From Deltaproteobacteria bacterium (lineage in GTDB: Bacteria > Myxococcota > Myxococcia > SLRQ01): 5,464 nucleotides of DNA. Shown here one piece after another: positions 1 to 5,272 of this stretch; position 1 is the stretch's first letter, and each line of letters begins with the position of its first letter. Below the pieces are notes generated by a model. It searched no databases. It was given only the letters and a program-made list of their open reading frames with translations, and had not been told where the DNA came from. Location: positions 1 through 5,464 of the forward strand of contig SKWY01000221.1 in assembly GCA_007128675.1 (NCBI GenBank), given 5' to 3'. The position numbers and the translations under genes were made by a program.

Positions 1-72
1 CATGCCTATCCCCTTGCTTGCAGCTCGTAACTTCCGGCTCGCCCCACCCCAGACTCCGGGGTCGAACCTTGG

Positions 73-90
73 TCACGAGCAACCTCGTGA
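73..90. other. Perfect 7-bp inverted repeat (hairpin)
   Basis: TCACGAG (73-79) and CTCGTGA (84-90) are exact reverse complements separated by CAAC. Read on the plus strand, the stem is followed about 10 nt later by a pyrimidine-rich run (100-119). Read on the minus strand, the direction of the dehydrogenase transcript, no U-tract follows. It could be a terminator for an unseen gene, an operator or chance. Its role is unknown. Confidence 0.35.
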
Positions 91-127
91 ATTGGAGTCG
101 TCTCTTCTCTTCTTCTCTCTAGAATGG

Positions 128-151
128 CCGGTCGCCCCCCACTGGCGCCGG
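128..151 (-). terminator. Weak candidate terminator hairpin after the dehydrogenase gene
   Basis: CCGG-T-CGCC (128-136) pairs with GGCG-CCGG (144-151), giving an 8-bp GC stem with one bulged base and a 7-nt loop. It lies about 55 nt past the stop codon in the direction of the minus-strand transcript. The sequence after it on that strand is only modestly T-rich (ATTCTAG), so a classical intrinsic terminator is not well supported. Confidence 0.2.
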
Positions 152-206
152 GAACCATACTTTCGTTGCGTTCATGCCTTCTCTTCTCGTCCCCCTAGGC
201 CCCGGA

Positions 207-2735
207 TCAGGCGTGGGTCATGTGATGGGGCACAATCTTGTAGCCAACACAGCCGTCCACCGGGCAGACATGCTTGCACATCAAGCAGCCAAAACAGCGG
301 TCCTCGTCGACCTCGGCTCTTCGATCGTCATTCATGGCGATGGCCTGAGCGGCACCATCACGGCAGGAGAGCATGCACTGTCCGCAGCCGATACACAGTT
401 CCTTGTCGATGACCGATACGGCCTGCTTGTCGTGGGAGAGATCGGAAGGATCGACGAGGCTCGGCACGGCCTTTCCGATGAAATCGGAAATGCGTGTGAA
501 GCCCTGTGCCCGCATGTAGTCCGATAGCCCCTCGCACAGATCATCCACGATTCGATAACCGTGATGCAGGATGGCCGTCGTGACCTGGAGGGTAGTCGCT
601 CCGAGCAAGAGGAACTCCGCCGCTTCTCTCCAAGTGTAGATCCCTCCCATTCCCGAGATGGGAATCTTGAGCCTGGGATCTCGAGCCATGTCGGAGATGA
701 AACGAAGGGCCAGGGGCTTCATGGCCGTCCCGGAGAACCCACTCGAGGAGGAGCGTCCCTCCACGGTCGGCAGAGGAAGCCCCTTGTCGAGATCGAGGGC
801 GCTGATGGCCTTGACGGTGTTGATGGCCGACACTGCATCGGCACCACCAGCCTGTGCCGCCAATGCCTGCGGGAGCATGTCGGCCACATTCGGGGTCATC
901 TTTGCTATGACGGGGATCGAGCACGCCCCCTTTGTTATAGAGGTAAGCTTCTCGATGATCGCGGCGTCCTGACCGACCTTGTGCCCAGTTCCCTCCACCG
1001 TCATTTGCGGGCAAGAGAAGTTGCACTCGATCATGTCGGCGCCGGCATCCTCCGCCCGCTTCGCCAGCTCGGCCCAGTCGTCGGCGTGCGTGAGCCCCAT
1101 GATCGACGCCACGATGGCCTTCTTTGGGAAGTCCTTCTTCAGACGAGCGACGTCCTCGAAGTTCTCCTTGGTGGTGCGATCGGAGATCTGCTCGAGGTTC
1201 TGTATTCCCACGACACGCTGTGCGCCCCTATGAAGAGCGTTGAGGCGCGGTGATGGATGGGTAATCTTCACCTCGTAATCCAGACCGATAGTCTTGTACA
1301 TCACCCCGCCCCAGCCCATATCCAGAGCCATCGCGCACATGTCATAGTCGTTGCCGACAGGCGAGGAGGAAAGACAAAACGGGTTGGGGAAACGGACGCC
1401 GCAAAAATCCACGGAGAGATCGGCGAGGCTGTGGCTCTTGACGGGCTCATCGGCGCCGCCAAGGTAGGCGTGAATCGCGTCGGCGGCCTTCTTGCCATCG
1501 CCCACGGCGTGGACGACGGTCCCGGGCCCGCGAACGATATCGCCGCCGGCGAAGATGCCCTTTTGCCCTTTCACGGCGAGATTGTCGTCCGTGACGACCA
1601 TGCCGCTTCCTTCGGGAATCTGTCCTATCGCCTGGACGACGACGTCGACCTTGAGCCTGAAAGACGTATTCTCGACGTCGCGAGCATTGTCCGGGACGAG
1701 CTTGCCCGGCTCCTTCCACTCGGTCTCGACGCCCTCGAGTCCGACGACCTTGCCACCCTCACCGAGGACCCTCGTGACGCGGTGCTGACCGAGGATCTGA
1801 AGACCATCGAGGCGGGCTTGCTCCAGCTCCTCTCGCTGCGCGGGAAGCTCGTCAATCGCCTCCAGGGCCACGGCATAGACTCGCCTGGCTCCATGCGCTC
1901 GGGCGACACTGGCCACATCCATCGCAACCGAGCCCCCGCCGATGATGGCGACGTTCTTGCCCTTCACCAGCGATGCGCAGGATGCGGAATCGACATGAGC
2001 CTTGTCCAGCAGCTCTATCGCCGTCGTCACCCCCTCGAGCTCCATGCCCGGAACGTCGAGGGTCCGAGCCTTCCAAAGTCCCGGCGCCACGAAGACGGCG
2101 TCGTACCCCTTGGCGAGAAGGGTGGCCGCCGGATCGCCGCCCTCGACCTCCGTGCCCATCTCCAGACCGACCCCCAGCTCACGCAGCATGGAGATATCGG
2201 CGCCAAGGGCTCCCTCGGAGAGGCGAGACTTTGGGACCCCATAACGCAGCATGCCGCCTGGCTCGGGACGTCTATCGAACACCGTTACCCGGTATCCCCG
2301 ACGAGCGAGCCTGGCCGCCGCGCCAATGCCGGCTGGTCCGGCACCGAGCACCGCCACCTTCTCCTTCCTTTCCTTATCCTTCGCCGGAGGCTCGAGGCCA
2401 TGGGCCCGGCCGTACTCCACGGCGAACTTCTGCAGCCCGGCTATGTCTATCGGCCGATCGAGCTTCTCCCGGAGGCAGGCACCGACACAGGTCTCGTCAG
2501 TGGGGCAGACGTAGGCGCAAGAGCCGCCTAGCGGGTTGTTTCCCATCACGGTGCGGGCGGCGCCCTTGAAGTTCTGGAAACGGATCTGCCGGATGAAACG
2601 GGCGGGATCCGTGCCGCCGGGACAGTCCGTGCTGCAGGGAGCATCGTGACAGAGAAGACAGCGCCCAGCCTCTTCGAGCGCCAGATGAATCGTATAGCCC
2701 CCATACGTCCCAGAGCCATTGGTCTCATTGGTCAT
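207..2735 (-). CDS. preA: Fused PreT-PreA type NAD(P)H-dependent dihydropyrimidine dehydrogenase
   Basis: 842 residues, probably a cytosolic Fe-S flavoenzyme reducing uracil or thymine to the 5,6-dihydro form, the first step of reductive pyrimidine catabolism. Modules in order: an N-terminal Fe-S domain with cysteines 26, 29, 34, 38, 73, 77, 83 and 87; an FAD site GAGPAG (131-136); an NAD(P)H site GGGSVA (266-271); GGDIVRGPGTVVHAVGDGKK (397-416); a DHOD-like FMN barrel (about 440-760) with NFSCP (572-576), AKMTPN (611-616) and LGATTLQVTT (711-720); and a ferredoxin tail with cysteines 781, 784, 787, 791 and 814, 817, 820, 824. Escherichia coli splits these halves into PreT and PreA; animals fuse them in this order, in a longer protein. 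The ATG at 2735 is preferred because AGGAGG lies 6 nt upstream. A longer TTG reading from 2804 would overlap the -35 box. The loop before GQD (588-590) has Val587 where the mammalian enzyme has its active-site Cys. Substrate is inferred from homology; a related pyrimidine-like substrate is possible. Confidence 0.93.
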   Translation of the reverse strand: MTNETNGSGTYGGYTIHLALEEAGRCLLCHDAPCSTDCPGGTDPARFIRQIRFQNFKGAARTVMGNNPLGGSCAYVCPTDETCVGACLREKLDRPIDIAGLQKFAVEYGRAHGLEPPAKDKERKEKVAVLGAGPAGIGAAARLARRGYRVTVFDRRPEPGGMLRYGVPKSRLSEGALGADISMLRELGVGLEMGTEVEGGDPAATLLAKGYDAVFVAPGLWKARTLDVPGMELEGVTTAIELLDKAHVDSASCASLVKGKNVAIIGGGSVAMDVASVARAHGARRVYAVALEAIDELPAQREELEQARLDGLQILGQHRVTRVLGEGGKVVGLEGVETEWKEPGKLVPDNARDVENTSFRLKVDVVVQAIGQIPEGSGMVVTDDNLAVKGQKGIFAGGDIVRGPGTVVHAVGDGKKAADAIHAYLGGADEPVKSHSLADLSVDFCGVRFPNPFCLSSSPVGNDYDMCAMALDMGWGGVMYKTIGLDYEVKITHPSPRLNALHRGAQRVVGIQNLEQISDRTTKENFEDVARLKKDFPKKAIVASIMGLTHADDWAELAKRAEDAGADMIECNFSCPQMTVEGTGHKVGQDAAIIEKLTSITKGACSIPVIAKMTPNVADMLPQALAAQAGGADAVSAINTVKAISALDLDKGLPLPTVEGRSSSSGFSGTAMKPLALRFISDMARDPRLKIPISGMGGIYTWREAAEFLLLGATTLQVTTAILHHGYRIVDDLCEGLSDYMRAQGFTRISDFIGKAVPSLVDPSDLSHDKQAVSVIDKELCIGCGQCMLSCRDGAAQAIAMNDDRRAEVDEDRCFGCLMCKHVCPVDGCVGYKIVPHHMTHA

Positions 2736-2740
2736 CAAGA

Positions 2741-2747
2741 ACCTCCT
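2741..2747 (-). promoter_or_regulatory. Strong ribosome binding site fixing the dehydrogenase start
   Basis: On the minus strand the sequence is AGGAGGT, with the AGGAGG core 6 nt from the ATG at 2735. It is the best Shine-Dalgarno match in the window and decides the start codon in favour of ATG 2735 over the upstream in-frame TTG at 2804. Confidence 0.85.
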
Positions 2748-2774
2748 AGAGTTGTCGGGACCTCGAAAGGCACG

Positions 2775-2804
2775 TTTATCGAGCCTCCAGCGGCGATTGG
2801 TCAA
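2775..2804 (-). promoter_or_regulatory. Sigma-70-like promoter of the dehydrogenase gene
   Basis: On the minus strand, TTGACC (2804-2799, 5 of 6 to TTGACA) is followed after 18 bp by GATAAA (2780-2775, 4 of 6 to TATAAT). The predicted start of transcription is near 2768, giving a leader of about 32 nt ending in the strong ribosome binding site. The spacing and position suit a housekeeping promoter. It is a match by eye, not measured. Confidence 0.5.
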
Positions 2805-2809
2805 GAGGA

Positions 2810-2827
2810 CGTGAAATAATGTTCACG
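2810..2827. promoter_or_regulatory. 18-bp inverted repeat, candidate operator
   Basis: CGTGAA (2810-2815) and TTCACG (2822-2827) are exact reverse complements around the AT-rich 6-bp spacer ATAATG. The centre is about 50 bp upstream of the predicted start of transcription of the dehydrogenase gene, just beyond its -35 box, a usual place for a dimeric regulator. It resembles a CRP/FNR-type GTGA...TCAC site, but the spacing between GTGA and TCAC is 8 rather than 6. The regulator is unknown. It could serve both divergent transcription units. Confidence 0.5.
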
Positions 2828-3197
2828 CCGGCGCATGAGCCTTCCCCCGGCATCTTGCCGACCCGTTGAAACTGGGCGCGCAGAGCAGCAAGAGCCTGAA
2901 GCATTGCTCCGTATCGACCTCAAACCTTCAAGGAACCGGGCTCGCAGGTGCCGGCGATGCCTTGACTCGCGCCCGCCCGCGCTCCGCGGGCCGGCTCATC
3001 GCCCTCGCAAAGCCGCGCTCTCCCTCGACACGGCATGTCCAGCTGACCTTTCTCTTGCGCCCGAAGATGCGACTTCTTCAGATGAATCCATCGCTTGCCA
3101 GAACCTTCGAAAGAGCGACTCGACGATCAGGCTCTCGGCCAAGGGCGCTTGCCTCAATTCGGCTTCCATGCTTTGCATAGCTAACCGCTGGTGGCCG

Positions 3198-3216
3198 GAC
3201 GAGCTTCTGGCTCGTC
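3198..3216 (+). other. Perfect 7-bp hairpin in the pduL leader
   Basis: GACGAGC (3198-3204) pairs exactly with GCTCGTC (3210-3216) around the loop TTCTG. It lies 39 nt before the pduL ATG and is followed by a C-rich tract (3226-3244), not by a T-run, so it is not a normal intrinsic terminator. It may be a leader RNA structure or an operator. Confidence 0.4.
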
Positions 3217-3255
3217 GCAGCTTGCTCCCCCACCCTCCCCCGCACCGGCGGATCG

Positions 3256-4017
3256 ATGACGATGGTCGATTCAACACGAAGCAGCATGGATGGAGACCGG
3301 GCAGCGCGGCTTCCCTCGGAAGCAAGGGAAGATCGCCTCGTCCCCGTCGCTCTCTCCGCGCGACACGCCCACCTTTGTCGCGAGCATGTGGATGCCCTGT
3401 TCGGCCCAGGGCACGAGCTGACGCCGGCGTCGGAACTCTCTCAACCGGGCCAATATGCCTGCAAGGAGACTGTGGAGGTCGTGGGTCCGAAGCGCTCCAT
3501 CTCAGGTGTGCGCGTGCTCGGACCAGTGCGATCGGCCACGCAGCTGGAACTCTCGTTCACCGACGGCATCGTGCTCGGGCTGAACCTTCCCGTCCGGATG
3601 AGCGGCGATATCGCCGGATCGCCTGGAGCGTATTTGATTGGTCCTCACGGGGCCGTCAAGCTCGAGGAGGGTCTAATCGTCGCCATGCGACACATGCACT
3701 GCTCTCCCGCCGATGCCCGGCGCCTGGGCCTCTCCGACGGCCAGAAGGTTTATGTGAGGTACCCGGGGCCGCGAGGCATCCTGTTCTCGGAGGTAACCAT
3801 ACGAGTCAGCGAGAGCTTCAGCACCGAGCTTCATCTGGACACGGACGAAGGGAACTCGGCGGGCATCAAGTCGGGAGACCTCGTCGAGATCGTTTCGAGC
3901 ATCTGCAAGGACCTTTGCGGCATGGACGGCTGCCCCATCGAGCCGGAGATTCGACAAGGCGTCTCCAGGCCGTTTTGTGGATACACCAGCGACAACGTCA
4001 GCTTCTTCAAGGGCTAG
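3256..4017 (+). CDS. pduL: PduL-type phosphate acyltransferase (phosphotransacylase) with Cys-containing tail
   Basis: 253 residues. PduL enzymes convert propionyl-CoA or acetyl-CoA and phosphate to the acyl-phosphate plus CoA, which recycles CoA inside metabolosomes and leads to ATP through acetate or propionate kinase. Both beta-barrel halves are visible: LVPVALSARHAHL (28-40), LSQPGQYA (61-68), VRVLGPVRSATQLELS (85-100), LPVRMSGDIAGSPG (111-124), RHMH (145-148) and ELHLDTDEGN (191-200). Zinc-ligand candidates are His37, His39, Glu98, His146, His148 and His193. Arg92 fits the phosphate-binding Arg. All lie at a constant offset from the ligands I recall for the Rhodopseudomonas palustris enzyme. 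The N-terminal 27 residues are polar and show no clear encapsulation helix. The core seems to end near residue 213, leaving a 40-residue tail with Cys217, 221, 226 and 241. The start is uncertain: only GGCGG (3247-3251) resembles a ribosome binding site, and ATGs at 3262 and 3286 are alternatives. It is the first visible gene of the BMC operon. Confidence 0.93.
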   Translation: MTMVDSTRSSMDGDRAARLPSEAREDRLVPVALSARHAHLCREHVDALFGPGHELTPASELSQPGQYACKETVEVVGPKRSISGVRVLGPVRSATQLELSFTDGIVLGLNLPVRMSGDIAGSPGAYLIGPHGAVKLEEGLIVAMRHMHCSPADARRLGLSDGQKVYVRYPGPRGILFSEVTIRVSESFSTELHLDTDEGNSAGIKSGDLVEIVSSICKDLCGMDGCPIEPEIRQGVSRPFCGYTSDNVSFFKG

Positions 4018-4023
4018 ATTCCG

Positions 4024-4926
4024 ATGGACGACGGGAAGAGCCAGCAGATCGAGCGTCTCATCGAGGAGATAACCGACAAGGTGGTCTCCGTCATGGAGGC
4101 CAAAAGAAGGGGCGAGGCCCGTCCGGTTCACTCTGGCCTCATCGAGCCCGGCCTTCTCTTTGAATCGTCCGGCCCGCCTTTGGCCGCCCCATCCTCTCCC
4201 CGGAATGGAGGCACCCCTGCAGGGTCTGCGTGGGGTGCCAATCCGCTCTCCCGAAGCCGGCCCAGAAGCCTTCTGGTGCTCCTACCCGCCGCCTCCTCCA
4301 AGCTCTCCATGTTCGCCTCGCTTCTGCCCCCCCTAGCCGAACGAGGATGGGCGGCAAGGTTCCTGGGATCGAGAGAGCTTTCGAGCGAACCCGCAATGAT
4401 GGCCGGCATGCCCGCTCCGCCCAGCTTCGAGCCCCTCTCGGCCGCGATGGTCTCGCCTCTTCTCGCATCCATAAGGCCTCCCGACGCGATCCTCGTCGGC
4501 TCGCTTTGCTTTTCCTTCGCCTCTCGCCTGATTCGGCTAGACGATGACGATCCCTTCGTTCGGCTGATTCTCTCGGCGAAGCTCATGGGCCTTTCGGTCA
4601 TGGTCCTTCGAGACGATCTAGAGGCCGCCGCGGGAGTGAGCGGCGAGATCCCCAGGCGTGCAAGCGAGCTTCTACGAGAGATCGACAGGCTCGGGCTGGA
4701 GGTTCTGCCCGCCGATGGCCTGGAGACGCGACTCGAGCGGGCGGCCTCGGGAGGCTCGATCGCGGCAAGGGGAGCGGGCGGGCTCATTACGGAAGACGAC
4801 GTAGAAAAGCTGCATGACTCTGGGGAAAGGCGCCTCGTCCTCTCCCCACGGACCATAATAACGCCCCTGGCGCGCTCACGCGCCGCGGAGCTTGGGCTCG
4901 ATCTCATCGAGAAGAAAGCGGACTGA
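4024..4926 (+). CDS. BMC-associated flavoprotein-like protein with encapsulation-type N-terminus
   Basis: 300 residues, not a protein I can name with certainty. The N-terminus is an amphipathic helix, QIERLIEEITDKVV (8-21), typical of peptides that direct cargo into BMC shells. A Pro/Ser/Gly-rich linker follows (about 31-80). The core (about 81-200) starts with a hydrophobic strand RSLLVLLPAASS and contains PPDAILVGSLCFSFASRLIR (152-171) and LILSAKLMGLSVMVLRDDLE (181-200), an alternating pattern that resembles the flavoprotein (FMN-binding, Dfp-like) proteins found in some BMC loci. The last 45 residues (GGLITEDDV ... LVLSPRTIITPLARSRAAEL) form a compact module of a type I associate with BMC accessory proteins. 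A redox or cofactor-maintenance role on cargo enzymes is inferred only. The gene begins 6 nt after the pduL stop, with AAGGG (4009-4013) inside the pduL end, so translational coupling is likely. The reading frame is intact. Confidence 0.83.
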   Translation: MDDGKSQQIERLIEEITDKVVSVMEAKRRGEARPVHSGLIEPGLLFESSGPPLAAPSSPRNGGTPAGSAWGANPLSRSRPRSLLVLLPAASSKLSMFASLLPPLAERGWAARFLGSRELSSEPAMMAGMPAPPSFEPLSAAMVSPLLASIRPPDAILVGSLCFSFASRLIRLDDDDPFVRLILSAKLMGLSVMVLRDDLEAAAGVSGEIPRRASELLREIDRLGLEVLPADGLETRLERAASGGSIAARGAGGLITEDDVEKLHDSGERRLVLSPRTIITPLARSRAAELGLDLIEKKAD

Positions 4927-4931
4927 AGACT

Positions 4932-5228
4932 ATGCTTCTAGCGCGCGTACTAGGTAATGTCGTCAGCACCCGGAAGAGCGAAAAGCTTTCCGGCGCGAAG
5001 CTCTTGATCGTGGAGCCTGTCGACTTCGTCGATCAGAAGAGCGACGGAAAGCCGCTGATAGCGGTAGACTCGGTGGGGGCCGGCGAAGGCGAGGTGGTGC
5101 TCGTCGTTCAGGGCTCCTCCGCACGCCTCACGGACGCATCCAAGGACTCGCCGGTGGACGCGACAATCATGGCCATCGTCGACTACGTGGAGTACGAAGG
5201 CCGGCGAACATTCGCCAAGTCGGGCTGA
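4932..5228 (+). CDS. EutN/CcmL-family BMC pentameric vertex shell protein (BMC-P)
   Basis: 98 residues, the usual size for this family. Five copies form the pentamer that caps a vertex of the icosahedral BMC shell. Family marks are the start MLLARVLGNVVSTRKSEKLS (1-20), the strand LLIVEPVD (24-31), the conserved AVDSVGAGEGEVVLVVQGSS (44-63) and the C-terminal PVDATIMAIVDYVE (74-87). It has no signal peptide or membrane segment. It starts 5 nt after the preceding stop, so it belongs to the same operon. The stop TGA is followed at once by an in-frame TAA. Only this shell gene lies in the window. The hexameric shell proteins (BMC-H, BMC-T) needed for facets must be encoded outside it. Vertex proteins are needed in small amounts, which may bear on the hairpin after this gene. 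Confidence 0.96.
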   Translation: MLLARVLGNVVSTRKSEKLSGAKLLIVEPVDFVDQKSDGKPLIAVDSVGAGEGEVVLVVQGSSARLTDASKDSPVDATIMAIVDYVEYEGRRTFAKSG

Positions 5229-5239
5229 TAAAGGTGGAG

Positions 5240-5266
5240 ATGCGCGCCTTTCGAGGCGAAAGGTAG
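5240..5266 (+). other. Eight-codon mini-ORF before the aldehyde dehydrogenase gene
   Basis: ATG at 5240 opens MRAFRGER and stops at TAG 5264-5266. It is preceded by the purine-rich AAGGTGGAG (5231-5239). Its stop lies inside the ribosome binding site of the next gene, 6 nt before that start codon. Translation of the mini-ORF would run through the hairpin at 5247-5263. This is a possible coupling or leader-peptide device, but so short a frame could be chance. Confidence 0.25.
5247..5263 (+). promoter_or_regulatory. Intercistronic hairpin before the aldehyde dehydrogenase gene
   Basis: CCTTTCG (5247-5253) pairs exactly with CGAAAGG (5257-5263) around a 3-nt loop AGG, and the flanking G5246 and T5264 could add a G-U pair. 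The 3' arm ends in the first AGG of the ribosome binding site of the next gene, so folding could partly mask it. It may also be an RNA-processing or stability element that separates shell and enzyme expression. Confidence 0.45.
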
Positions 5267-5270
5267 GTAG
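5261..5270 (+). promoter_or_regulatory. Ribosome binding site of the aldehyde dehydrogenase gene
   Basis: The tandem AGGTAGGTAG ends 2 nt before the ATG at 5273. The upstream AGG is 9 nt and the second AGG 5 nt from the start codon, so at least one is well placed. Part of it is inside the hairpin and overlaps the stop codon of the mini-ORF. Confidence 0.55.
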
Positions 5271-5272
5271 AG

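Larger units (their letters stand above)
1..206. other. Non-coding flank downstream of the dihydropyrimidine dehydrogenase gene
   Basis: This segment lies past the stop codon of the minus-strand dehydrogenase gene and runs to the window edge. Open frames crossing it on the plus strand continue antisense into that gene and encode Arg- and Ser-rich sequence with no recognisable family, so I treat it as non-coding. It holds two short hairpins, listed separately, and a pyrimidine-rich stretch at about 100-119. I see no tRNA, repeat array or insertion-sequence end. Confidence 0.5.
2736..3255. other. Divergent intergenic region between dehydrogenase and BMC operon
   Basis: About 520 bp separate the two divergent genes. 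Open frames exist here on both strands, but their translations are Arg/Ser/Pro-rich, match no family I know, and lack convincing ribosome binding sites. The long plus-strand frame from 2835 continues into pduL in the wrong frame. Regulatory content: the dehydrogenase promoter (2775-2804), an 18-bp dyad (2810-2827), a 6-bp GC stem GCCCGC/GCGGGC with a 5-nt loop (2975-2991), a 7-bp hairpin (3198-3216) and a C-rich run (3226-3244). I could not find a convincing plus-strand promoter for the BMC operon. The best scrap is AATAAT at 2815-2820 without a proper -35. Confidence 0.6.

Noticed and set aside
40..100. tRNA-like look on the minus strand (GGTTCGA plus GACTCC/GGAGTC arms)
   Set aside because: The T-stem pairs at only two positions around TTCGACC, the distance between the outer arms (about 48 nt) is too short for a tRNA, and no D-arm or anticodon arm forms.
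1257..2531. 424-codon plus-strand frame antisense to the dehydrogenase
   Set aside because: It is the complement of a well-supported Fe-S flavoenzyme gene, and long antisense frames are common in GC-rich genes. It has no recognisable domain.
2736..2804. Upstream TTG start for the dehydrogenase, adding 23 residues
   Set aside because: The extension would begin inside the predicted -35 box and has no ribosome binding site. The ATG at 2735 has AGGAGG 6 nt upstream, and the added residues are not part of the Fe-S domain.
2975..2991. GC hairpin GCCCGC/GCGGGC as a terminator
   Set aside because: The stem has only 6 bp, no T-run follows on either strand, and no gene ends nearby.
3149..3180. Possible sigma-70 or sigma-54 promoter for pduL
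   Set aside because: TTGCCT is followed by GCATAG-like bases only at 19-20 bp with poor -10 match. As a sigma-54 site the GG to GC spacing is 12 instead of 10. Neither is good enough to call.
2835..4163. Long plus-strand open frame of 442 codons
   Set aside because: It overlaps pduL in another frame. Its translation is Arg/Ser/Pro-rich with no family signature, while the pduL frame carries every PduL motif.
4128..4907. 259-codon minus-strand frame opposite the flavoprotein-like gene
   Set aside because: Its translation is dominated by Ser and Arg, the usual mirror of a GC-rich gene. The plus-strand frame has the targeting helix, proper operon spacing and a structured core.
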